Assembly (NCBI GenBank): GCA_018824925.1
Contig: JAHJFH010000196.1
Span: 1-17,870 of the forward strand
Source of the DNA: Thermoplasmatota archaeon
Lineage (GTDB): Archaea > Thermoplasmatota > E2 > DHVEG-1
DNA length: 17,870 bases
Reading direction: 5' to 3'
The notes beneath the pieces are model-generated. The model made no database searches. It saw only the letters and a list, made by a program, of their open reading frames with translations, and was not told where the DNA came from. This document shows positions 6,992-14,391 of this stretch, piece after piece. A program made the position numbers and the translations under genes. The number at the start of each line of letters is the position of its first letter. Position 1 is the stretch's first letter.

Positions 6992-7166
6992 AACAACCCG
7001 ATAATATCTTTTTATGATGTTACGCTAAGACCCGCAGTTTTTAAATATTTCGAACAATAAAAGAAGCTATATTTTTATATTTTACATATATTTTTTGTAA
7101 AAAAAGAAAGATTTAAAGTAACAAAACGCATATTAAATTTAAATTTTTGAGTGGGAGGCGAGAAAT

Positions 7167-10100
7167 ATGAAAATTCATAATATTTCCAAGGCAGCCATTC
7201 TTATAGTAATAATAATGCTAATAAGCAACACGGCATTATCGTTTCAAACGCTAACAATAAATAAAAATTTACACAATAACACACAACTACCGACCCAACT
7301 ATTTAGTGTACTTTCATTAGAAATGACATCCCCTCAGATCAGTCTATCCCGTCACACAACATTACAACCACTTGGAAATACCAGCACCATCGATCAATAC
7401 CAAACCTATGGTAACTGCTGGGTAGGAACCAACAATCACGTCATCAAAATAGCACAAAGCTTCATTCCCACACACCAGTACCTAGACTACATACAACTCA
7501 AAATCTGGATCAACTTTACCCAACCCATAACACCTATTACCTGCTATCTATACACATCCAACAACAATCAACCATATATAGTAGCACCAAATGGAAATGC
7601 AGAGCTCTACACCTCTCAAGAATTCCCTTATAGCAGTATCACACCAAACCCAAATGATCATAATCAATGTCCATGGTCTACAATAGATTTTCCTGACAAC
7701 CCCCACACCATCCCGGGGGAACGCTACTGGCTTGTTATAGAAGTAGGCATACCATTACCCTCCCCCAAACACGTATGGCTTGGGGCACTCATCAATACCA
7801 CTGACCAATACCCCAACGGAACCATTGCTTACCATTACAATACATGGCATGTATTGCCTAACATCGATCTCATGTTTATCACCTATGGACTATCAACCAT
7901 CAATCAACCCCCAACCGCCGATGCAGGTGGCCCCTACTATGGCTACATCGTTGGCGGTGAAACCATCCAACTAGATGCCAGTTTCAGTCATGACAATGAC
8001 GAAGGGGGCAATCACATAACTAGCTATGAATGGAAATTCCATGCACAGGATACCTGGCATCAAACCACCCATGCTATGATAGATAAAACCTATACATCTC
8101 CTGGAACCTATACTGTCACCCTTCGCGTCTCTGATAATGAGGGAGACACAGACGCAACCATTACACACGTCACCATCTACCCCGCAGGACTACCACACAT
8201 AACCCATATAGATTCATTCTACGCAGATGGCAGCACCGATGCTAACAACCAAGGCTTTTTTCTCCAGGGGCTCAATCTCACCAACAAATACACCGCACAT
8301 GCTGCAGGAAACCAAATCGACAAAGTTGAATTCACCTTCGACAGCACAACCTATATTGATACACAACCACAGGATGGCTGGAACCTAAATATCAACACAG
8401 ACGCTATCCTTAACCCCTTTACAACACTCACGGCACGCGCCCACAATCAATACGGCTGGGGACCAGAATACACCCTCGCACCTCGAATCATCCCCCTAGC
8501 AGGATGGCTCTTTCATTATTTACAATATCTCCAAAATAATTCAAATTACTCCTTTGTAACCTTTACCATCGGCATCCGTGATTCCCCACCACTTCTAGCA
8601 AACAACTTCTGGACTATCAGCGCATCTATCGATCTCTCATGCGGAAGTCCCCTAAATACCACAACCTCACCAGTAACAGCTACTGTTGATGTACCCGTAG
8701 ATGATATCGAAGGTACCTATAGCTACTCTGGTGGTATCGGAAGCTCAATCAGCATCATTTCAGATGGCAGCATAGACATCAGTGGCAATTTCCAATCGTC
8801 AGTCACCATTAAAGATATTGCAGGATACATCGCAGCATCCCTTCATGGAAAAATCACCATATCAAACACAATTATCTGGGAATACATGTACCTCATCATC
8901 AACGGACAAGTCACCATACCTGTATTTTACTTCCCCTTTGAAATCTACGGCATCGGCATAGAAGCAGGAATCGATATAACACCTCATGTCGAAATCACCT
9001 TTAACCTGGAACCCGCACCATTTCCCCATCAGGGTTTATTACCCGGTCTTGGAATAAAAATCAAGGATGAACAAGGTATTATCGGAAATGTCGGGGCAGA
9101 AGTATGCGCCCATGCAGACATTGGATTCGGAATCGGTGAACTCTATACCGAAGCAGGAGGCGATGCAACCCTATATTTCCAGACACCCTCACCCCCTGGA
9201 TACCTCAAAGATTTTATCCTTGACTGCTGGATAGGTGGTCGAATACAGATCCTAAGCTGGGTATATGAAGGATGGTGGGAATACCAATGGCGATACCTAA
9301 CTGATACACCACCTCACAAAACATATAATGAAACACCTTGGACAATTCTTGATAGAGCGTATCTCAATCCTATTCATGGAACCTATAATACCTTCATATA
9401 TAATGATACAGCAACTGGGACAGTAATACAAAATATCTATCCATATGCCTATCCTGTAATCGAAAGTTTTCCACAGTCTGCAGGAACAAAAAACCTCCTC
9501 ATATGGACCGTTGACAACCCACAAGACCCCGCCGTTCAAAGCTTAGGATTGCAGTACAGCATCTGGGAAAAAGATATTGGAATGACTGTACCAATTGCTA
9601 TTAGTAGCAGCACCCAAGATAATCAACTTCAAATGTATCCCCAAATTGGTTTTGACGCATCAGGTAATGCCCTCTGTGTCTTCATACAAACACCCTCCTC
9701 CGTCACTGCAACAACACCTCTCCTTCAAGCCATGGCATCATCCGAACTTGCCTACAGCACCTACAACACCTCAACTACCACCTGGGGCCCTATACATACT
9801 ATCACCCAAAACGATCATGCAGACTTCACACCCCAACTCGTCGCTAATGAACAAGGGCAACTCCTGCTGATATGGATAGCAGATCTTGACTCAAACATTA
9901 CCACAATCAATGATCGCCAACTCTACGGATCTTTTTGGAATGGAACTACCTGGACACCACCACAAAATATCACTCCCACCATCCCCATTCTATCACCACC
10001 CCATGCAATACATCGCATAAACCGACAAGGAACCTGGGAAGCCTACATCAGTATAACCCTTGATCAGGACACCAACCAAACAACCACCACCGACCAAGAT

Positions 10101-11336
10101 ATCTACATAACCTATGTGAACACAACCCTCACCAACACCACACACTACCCACTAACTACCAATTCATCACAACAACACACCCACGCATCACTGGTATACG
10201 GATATGACACCCATCCCTACTGCATATGGGCTGCACCAACCATAAATACCACAACGTGTAACCCTACCATGACAACAACCCTCTATTACCAAACACTCGA
10301 TACACACCGATCATCACCACATATCATTACCACCGGAAATATCAGTACCCCCTATGCATTCATAAGTAATGGATTCCGACTTAAAGAAACCCCTAATTTC
10401 GTGGTGGGATGGACAACTACCACCGATAACACCCTCAACTGCGCAATCATCAATCAAAACCAATCTATCGAACGAGGTAGCATCTATGGATCCACAAACC
10501 AACTAACACAAACCACCTGGGAGTTCGGACCAGGTGGTATCGCCGCACTCACCCTCGAAAGGCCATCACTAAAAAAGACTGATAAACACTGCAATCTCAC
10601 CTATGTATACACACCTGGTTTTGACACAATCCCCCCACAAACCACCTGTACGTTACAGGGAGAGTTTATCCAAAATAGTCTCTATGGCCCTATTTATCAT
10701 AAAAACGTAACCCTTACACTCTCACCCACAGATCAGGGACTAGCTGGTCTTGCCACAACATATTACTGCCTAGATAATGGCGCCTGGACAACCTACACAA
10801 CCCCAATAATCATAGAAACTCAAAAAGCCCATATCCTACGCTATTATTCAATAGACAAAGCAGGCAATAGTGAATTACAAAAAATCCAACAAGTTGTTGT
10901 CATAACCTCACAACAACCCATGCAACCCCTCCAACCCTGTGGACCTACCCATGGAACCGTTGGGAAAGAATATCTCTATTACACCCAAGCCACCGATCCT
11001 GATAACGATCCACTCTACTATAAATGGAAATGGGGCGATGAATTCAGTCCCTGGTTAGGTCCCTATGAAAATGGTGATTTTTGTGTAATACCCCATACCT
11101 GGACAAAAAAAGGTACCTACATTATTCAAGTCATCGCAAAAGACTGCTATAATAAACAAAGCAGCTGGTCAGACCCTCTAGAAATACGCATGCCAATTAA
11201 CCAAGAATCAACTATTATCTCAATAACATCATTTTTCACGAACTCTTGTTGCACGAACCAACAACATACTAAAAATATGGAAAAATCTTATATACAGATA
11301 GCACAGTCACCTGTACAACAGGCCGGGGGAAAATGA
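7167..11336 (+). CDS. Giant secreted multidomain protein with PKD and propeller-like regions
   Basis: A 1389-aa exported protein. In order: signal peptide (about 1-25); a jelly-roll-like 'choice-of-anchor' region (about 75-240, with 'AQSFIPTHQYLDYIQLKIW' and 'YWLVIEVG'); a PKD domain (246-341: 'PPTADAGGPYYGY', 'YEWKF', 'YTVTLRVSDNEGDTD'); a Gly/Ile-rich beta region (about 510-700); a BNR-like, propeller-type stretch (about 780-1130, with 'PQIGFDASGNALCVF', 'PQLVANEQGQLLLIW'); an OmpL47-like 'DNGAWTTYTTPI..YYSIDKAGNSE' unit (1156-1240); and a PKD-like end (1250-1343). The final 46 residues are hydrophilic, with two adjacent Cys, no membrane helix and no PGF-CTERM-type signal. Many N-x-S/T sequons. 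A very good SD (GGGAGG) precedes the ATG. Function: surface or secreted adhesin-like; unproven. Confidence 0.85.
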   Translation: MKIHNISKAAILIVIIMLISNTALSFQTLTINKNLHNNTQLPTQLFSVLSLEMTSPQISLSRHTTLQPLGNTSTIDQYQTYGNCWVGTNNHVIKIAQSFIPTHQYLDYIQLKIWINFTQPITPITCYLYTSNNNQPYIVAPNGNAELYTSQEFPYSSITPNPNDHNQCPWSTIDFPDNPHTIPGERYWLVIEVGIPLPSPKHVWLGALINTTDQYPNGTIAYHYNTWHVLPNIDLMFITYGLSTINQPPTADAGGPYYGYIVGGETIQLDASFSHDNDEGGNHITSYEWKFHAQDTWHQTTHAMIDKTYTSPGTYTVTLRVSDNEGDTDATITHVTIYPAGLPHITHIDSFYADGSTDANNQGFFLQGLNLTNKYTAHAAGNQIDKVEFTFDSTTYIDTQPQDGWNLNINTDAILNPFTTLTARAHNQYGWGPEYTLAPRIIPLAGWLFHYLQYLQNNSNYSFVTFTIGIRDSPPLLANNFWTISASIDLSCGSPLNTTTSPVTATVDVPVDDIEGTYSYSGGIGSSISIISDGSIDISGNFQSSVTIKDIAGYIAASLHGKITISNTIIWEYMYLIINGQVTIPVFYFPFEIYGIGIEAGIDITPHVEITFNLEPAPFPHQGLLPGLGIKIKDEQGIIGNVGAEVCAHADIGFGIGELYTEAGGDATLYFQTPSPPGYLKDFILDCWIGGRIQILSWVYEGWWEYQWRYLTDTPPHKTYNETPWTILDRAYLNPIHGTYNTFIYNDTATGTVIQNIYPYAYPVIESFPQSAGTKNLLIWTVDNPQDPAVQSLGLQYSIWEKDIGMTVPIAISSSTQDNQLQMYPQIGFDASGNALCVFIQTPSSVTATTPLLQAMASSELAYSTYNTSTTTWGPIHTITQNDHADFTPQLVANEQGQLLLIWIADLDSNITTINDRQLYGSFWNGTTWTPPQNITPTIPILSPPHAIHRINRQGTWEAYISITLDQDTNQTTTTDQDIYITYVNTTLTNTTHYPLTTNSSQQHTHASLVYGYDTHPYCIWAAPTINTTTCNPTMTTTLYYQTLDTHRSSPHIITTGNISTPYAFISNGFRLKETPNFVVGWTTTTDNTLNCAIINQNQSIERGSIYGSTNQLTQTTWEFGPGGIAALTLERPSLKKTDKHCNLTYVYTPGFDTIPPQTTCTLQGEFIQNSLYGPIYHKNVTLTLSPTDQGLAGLATTYYCLDNGAWTTYTTPIIIETQKAHILRYYSIDKAGNSELQKIQQVVVITSQQPMQPLQPCGPTHGTVGKEYLYYTQATDPDNDPLYYKWKWGDEFSPWLGPYENGDFCVIPHTWTKKGTYIIQVIAKDCYNKQSSWSDPLEIRMPINQESTIISITSFFTNSCCTNQQHTKNMEKSYIQIAQSPVQQAGGK
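11286..11294 (+). promoter_or_regulatory. Internal TATA-like element before BsuPI-like gene
   Basis: CTTATATAC inside the last codons of the giant protein gene, with predicted start near 11315, about 24 bases before ATG 11339. It could allow separate expression of the smaller protein. Confidence 0.35.
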
Positions 11337-11338
11337 CG

Positions 11339-11959
11339 ATGAAAACCACTATTAAAATCGCATTTCTCATCATTATTGTTATAAGTATCAGTGGTGTAAT
11401 CATCGCTGCAAACATACTGCAAAAAAAAGCAATACCTATCAATGTATCAGAATTAGAAGCAACTACTGAATTATTCAAAGGAGCATACTTCACCCTAGAA
11501 ACCGACAAAACCAACTACACGCCTAGCGAAGACATTATATTTATTGCCAGTATCACCAATCAAAACACCAGCTCGGTATCCCTCTATAGTTCTGGAGTTC
11601 TCAACATAACATCGGGCGATTTTTTCCTCATATACAAATTTTATGTCTACGATTACGCCTATCGACTAATCTGGTTCAATCACACCTATGCAAACGCAAC
11701 AGTAACCACCTCACATCCACTAGGAATCTACACAAGCATGAACTATACCCTTGAACCCCAACAAACTATTCAGGCTCATTACATATGGAATCAAACAAAA
11801 GCCGCATTCTTCCCCCCAGATGAATATGGAAAACCCGTTGAACCTGGAGAATATTACATCGTAGCCGAGCTCCTCATCAATTGGAAAGGCTATTACGGAA
11901 TCCCATATCCACTTAGATATTTCGGAGCAGAAACCACTATTCACATAGACTCCGGTTAA
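11339..11959 (+). CDS. Membrane-anchored BsuPI-like beta-domain protein
   Basis: A 206-aa protein with an N-terminal uncleaved-looking membrane anchor (about residues 5-25) and an outside beta domain. 'YFTLETDKTNYTPSEDIIFIASITNQ' and 'EPQQTIQAHYIWNQT ... VEPGEYYIVAELLI' resemble the BsuPI-type proteinase inhibitor fold, a family that is really a generic beta-sandwich; inhibitor activity is not claimed. Six N-x-S/T sequons. ATG 11333 overlaps the upstream stop (ATGA), but GGGGG at 11324-11328 is better spaced for ATG 11339, chosen here. A TATA-like CTTATATAC at 11286-11294 inside the upstream gene may give it its own promoter. Tight overlap suggests co-expression with the giant surface protein. 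Confidence 0.75.
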   Translation: MKTTIKIAFLIIIVISISGVIIAANILQKKAIPINVSELEATTELFKGAYFTLETDKTNYTPSEDIIFIASITNQNTSSVSLYSSGVLNITSGDFFLIYKFYVYDYAYRLIWFNHTYANATVTTSHPLGIYTSMNYTLEPQQTIQAHYIWNQTKAAFFPPDEYGKPVEPGEYYIVAELLINWKGYYGIPYPLRYFGAETTIHIDSG

Positions 11960-12126
11960 CCAAACACCAAAACCACAAAACCATCAAATAAACAAAACAC
12001 CTTATTTTAGCAAAAAAATCGTTGTTAAATCAAAAAAGATTACAAATATCGCAAGAATCACATTAATACATACCACAAGGGTTTAATAAGTAACAGGAAA
12101 TACATGAATGTGGATTGATGGAAGGA

Positions 12127-12174
12127 TAGAAACCCTCCGATCCAACGTATTTTACCTCGGATCGAAAGTTTCTA
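12127..12174 (+). promoter_or_regulatory. Long hairpin in response-regulator leader
   Basis: TAGAAAC (12127-12133) pairs with GTTTCTA (12168-12174), and inside it CGATCC (12138-12143) pairs with GGATCG (12159-12164) around a 15-nt loop; a 4/3-nt internal loop separates the stems. An alternative pairing, CCGA (12137-12140) with TCGG (12157-12160), competes with the inner stem. The hairpin ends 15 bases before ATG 12190, close to the ribosome site, and lies in a leader that would start near 12110 if TTTAATAA (about 12083) is the TATA box. Could be an RNA switch or, since it is palindromic, a protein-binding operator. Confidence 0.5.
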
Positions 12175-12189
12175 AATGGATGGACAGGT

Positions 12190-12561
12190 ATGAAACGAAT
12201 AATGGTTGTAGATGATGACCCCGATCAAACCCATACAATCAAACAACTACTCGAAGAAGGAAACAAAGACTATCAAGTAGTATGCGCCTCAAGCGGATCA
12301 CGCTGTTTAAACTATCTCGTAAAAAACCAAAACCCTGATCTCATACTTTTAGACATCATGATGCCAAAAATGAATGGATGGGAAACCTTCCAAAAATTAA
12401 AAGCAAATGAAACATGGCGAGATATCCCTGTTATATTTATCACTGCCCGTACCGATGACTTCGCTGAACGAGCTGGAAGTTTCCTAGGAGCCGAATATAT
12501 CCGCAAACCTTTTAATATTGAGGAACTCAAAGATAAAATACGAGAAATCCTCCATAATTAA
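12190..12561 (+). CDS. Receiver-only response regulator (CheY-like)
   Basis: A 123-aa single receiver domain with no output domain. Acid pocket Asp8, Asp9 and Asp10 ('VVDDDPDQ'), phospho-acceptor Asp55 ('LILLDIMMPKMNGWE'), Thr85 ('IFITAR') and Lys106 ('YIRKPF') are all in place, so it should be phosphorylated by a histidine kinase. No kinase is in the window, so it is an orphan here. It must act by protein contact rather than DNA binding. Its ATG follows a weak SD (GGACAGG) right after the leader hairpin. A T8 tract follows the stop, and the radical SAM gene begins 18 bases downstream. Confidence 0.93.
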   Translation: MKRIMVVDDDPDQTHTIKQLLEEGNKDYQVVCASSGSRCLNYLVKNQNPDLILLDIMMPKMNGWETFQKLKANETWRDIPVIFITARTDDFAERAGSFLGAEYIRKPFNIEELKDKIREILHN

Positions 12562-12564
12562 TAC

Positions 12565-12572
12565 TTTTTTTT
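12565..12572 (+). terminator. T8 tract after response regulator
   Basis: Eight Ts immediately after the stop codon. Archaeal RNA polymerase terminates at T-rich tracts, so some transcripts probably stop here before the radical SAM gene. Confidence 0.45.
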
Positions 12573-12579
12573 CGATATA

Positions 12580-13731
12580 TTGAAATACCACCGCCTCCTG
12601 CAACACAAACACAAACCTATGAAATCATTTATTCCCTGGCTAAATGACAGCGCATACATTCCACCACTTTCACCTGGCTGCATACAATGTGCCAAGGGTG
12701 CAAAAATGGTAATTCTCATCACGGGAACCTGCCCAGCACACTGCTATTATTGTCCCTTAAGCGAAAAAAAATGTGGACACGACGTTATCTATGCAGATGA
12801 ATGGCAATTACAGCATGAAACCCAAACCACAATACTGCTTAAAGAAGCTCAAGCTATAACGGCTGAAGGTGCAGGAATCACGGGAGGTGACCCCCTCTCA
12901 GTTTGGAAACGAACCCGAAACTATATTCGCTTACTAAAAAAAAATTTTGGCTCCCCTTTTCACATTCATCTATATACCTCAGGTCTCATCAACGCTAACC
13001 ACATACCAGACCTTACAACAGCAGGACTTGATGAAATCCGATTTCATCCAATTCCAGAAACATGGGGGACCATGGAAACCAGCCCTATAAAGAATGCAAT
13101 CACCACTGCCTTAGAAACATCCTTAGATGTTGCCTTAGAAATACCGGTACTACCATATCAAGAACAATCGATTCTTACATTAATTAACTGGGCTGATAAA
13201 CTAGGAATCAAATGGATAAATCTAAACGAACTTGAATTTTCTGAACAAAATGCAGATGCACTACTTGCCAGAGGCTACCACGTAAAACATGAACTATCAG
13301 CCGCAGTACAGGAAAGTCAAACCACGGCATTACAGATATTAAACATAGCGCACCAAAAAAAATATTCTATAGGCATCCATTATTGTTCAGTCTCATTTAA
13401 AGATGGTATACAACTCCGAAATCGTATCACCCGACGAGCCCATAATACCGCTAAACCATATGAAATAATAACCGAAGATGGTACATTATTAAAAGGTATT
13501 ATCACATCCTCAGAGCAAACCCTCCGATCAATACGAACCCACCTCATCAAACACTATCACGTTCCCACAAAATATCTATACATTAATAAAGAAAAAAACC
13601 GTGTTGAACTTGCCAGCTGGATATTACACGAGCTCGCGCAGACTCTTACAACCCGCGGCTATAACTGCTTTTTAATCGAAGAATATCCCACCGCAGATCA
13701 TTTAGAGACCGAACGAATGCCTCTCCCTTAA
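12580..13731 (+). CDS. Archaeal radical SAM protein with extra cysteines
   Basis: A 383-aa radical SAM protein. The cluster motif is Cys51-x3-Cys55-x2-Cys58 in 'TGTCPAHCYYCPLSEKKCG'. A CxxC pair at Cys34/Cys37 ('PGCIQCAKGAKMV') and Cys65 just after the motif could bind metal or another cluster. Following are 'EGAGITGGDPL' (SAM amino-group GGE-like segment, here GGDP), 'HIHLYTSGL' and 'LDEIRFHPIPETW'. The family is seen widely in euryarchaea, distantly like pyruvate-formate-lyase activators; its substrate is unknown. Start: TTG 12580 gives 'KYHRLLQHKHKP', which looks like a conserved N-terminus; ATG 12619 is an alternative that still keeps all cysteines. No SD for either. Probably partly co-transcribed with the receiver gene. 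Confidence 0.85.
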   Translation: MKYHRLLQHKHKPMKSFIPWLNDSAYIPPLSPGCIQCAKGAKMVILITGTCPAHCYYCPLSEKKCGHDVIYADEWQLQHETQTTILLKEAQAITAEGAGITGGDPLSVWKRTRNYIRLLKKNFGSPFHIHLYTSGLINANHIPDLTTAGLDEIRFHPIPETWGTMETSPIKNAITTALETSLDVALEIPVLPYQEQSILTLINWADKLGIKWINLNELEFSEQNADALLARGYHVKHELSAAVQESQTTALQILNIAHQKKYSIGIHYCSVSFKDGIQLRNRITRRAHNTAKPYEIITEDGTLLKGIITSSEQTLRSIRTHLIKHYHVPTKYLYINKEKNRVELASWILHELAQTLTTRGYNCFLIEEYPTADHLETERMPLP

Positions 13732-13786
13732 TCAAATTTCTCCTTTATCGATTATCTAATAGTCCTAAATCCCAAATACTGCAAGA

Positions 13787-13794
13787 TATATAAA
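13787..13794 (+). promoter_or_regulatory. Strong TATA box in gap (first)
   Basis: TATATAAA in the context GATATATAAATA, predicting a start near 13816. What follows is GTGGGGAATC and no open frame longer than a few codons. Confidence 0.45.
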
Positions 13795-13838
13795 TAATTG
13801 TTAAAAGCATCATGTGGGGAATCAAATGGTCTGAAATA

Positions 13839-13846
13839 TTTATAAA
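13839..13846 (+). promoter_or_regulatory. Strong TATA box in gap (second)
   Basis: TTTATAAA preceded by GAAATA, predicting a start near 13869, at the GAGGGAC sequence. It is the best TATA match in the gap and lies about 50 bases before the weak 65-codon frame. Confidence 0.5.
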
Positions 13847-13894
13847 CCGCGCTATTTTCTAAACTCTTGAGGGACACTTAATATTGATGATTAG

Positions 13895-14092
13895 ATGAAT
13901 ATTGAGACGGGCATTAAAAAAACAATAAATGCACTCGCTCCAAAAGCAGTTTTATACCTTTTACATTTAAAACAGATAAAAAATGAGAATTATAAGAATA
14001 GCAAGAGATGCAAGAAAAAACCTTGTCGGATCTATTTTCGAAATTTAGTAAGAAGATTAATTCTATCTGAACTGATGTGTATTGAAAAATAG
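13895..14092 (+). CDS. Doubtful small basic protein
   Basis: A 65-aa frame, 'MNIETGIKKTINALAPKAV...', rich in Lys and Arg, with no recognisable domain. An in-frame stop sits directly before the ATG. GAGGGAC (13869-13874) is the only SD-like site, about 20 bases away, too far for normal use. A strong TATA at 13839-13846 does drive transcription across it, in principle. It could be a real short protein, a gene remnant, or noncoding RNA with a chance frame. Confidence 0.22.
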   Translation: MNIETGIKKTINALAPKAVLYLLHLKQIKNENYKNSKRCKKKPCRIYFRNLVRRLILSELMCIEK

Positions 14093-14187
14093 TATCTTAA
14101 TTAACAATATGTAAAACTACCAAGCCAGTAATATAAATCATCAAAGTTTATGAATATGCAGATGAATCTATAGATGAATAATTACTT

Positions 14188-14307
14188 ATGAATATCAATT
14201 TATTTGACGTTAATGCATATCATTTTTGGGATGTATATCAATACTTAATTGGAGTCTTCTATCAATCAGATTATAAGGGGAATTTTCCACCCGACATGAT
14301 AGAATAA
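14188..14307 (+). CDS. Doubtful 39-codon frame, possible gene remnant
   Basis: A 39-aa frame beginning 'MNINLFDVNAYHFWDVYQYL' and ending 'GNFPPDMIE'. The residue mix (Trp, Tyr, Phe, Pro, Gly) looks more like folded protein than random AT-rich translation, but there is no SD, no TATA at the right distance and no family I recognise. It lies about 85 bases before ftsZ. Confidence 0.18.
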   Translation: MNINLFDVNAYHFWDVYQYLIGVFYQSDYKGNFPPDMIE

Positions 14308-14351
14308 ACGATTTAAGGATGCTATACATCTAATCATAAAGGGATGCTGAA

Positions 14352-14370
14352 TGATGAAAGTTATTCATCA
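14352..14370 (+). promoter_or_regulatory. Hairpin in ftsZ leader
   Basis: TGATGAA (14352-14358) pairs with TTCATCA (14364-14370) around a 5-nt loop, ending 10 bases before the GGAGGG SD of ftsZ (14381-14386). Possible translation control or operator. Confidence 0.35.
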
Positions 14371-14391
14371 ATAAAAAAATGGAGGGATATA

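Larger units (their letters stand above)
13732..14391. other. AT-rich gap with two strong TATA boxes
   Basis: About 660 bases between the radical SAM gene and ftsZ with no recognised protein. Two strong TATA elements point right: TATATAAA (13787-13794) and TTTATAAA (13839-13846). Two weak reading frames (13895-14092 and 14188-14307) lack good SDs. Several GATGAAT-type repeats occur around 13894 and 14160-14195. Nothing resembling a tRNA or rRNA is visible. The gap may hold an unrecognised RNA, small proteins or simply the ftsZ leader. Confidence 0.5.

Noticed and set aside
7026..7037. TAAGACCCGCAG, shared exactly with 16902-16913 in the IS
   Set aside because: One 12-base match in an 18-kb window is expected by chance, and the copy at 7026 does not form the hairpin seen in the IS.
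11190..11336. Possible frameshift at the end of the giant protein hiding an anchor
   Set aside because: The other two frames contain early stops and no hydrophobic helix, so I see no hidden anchor.
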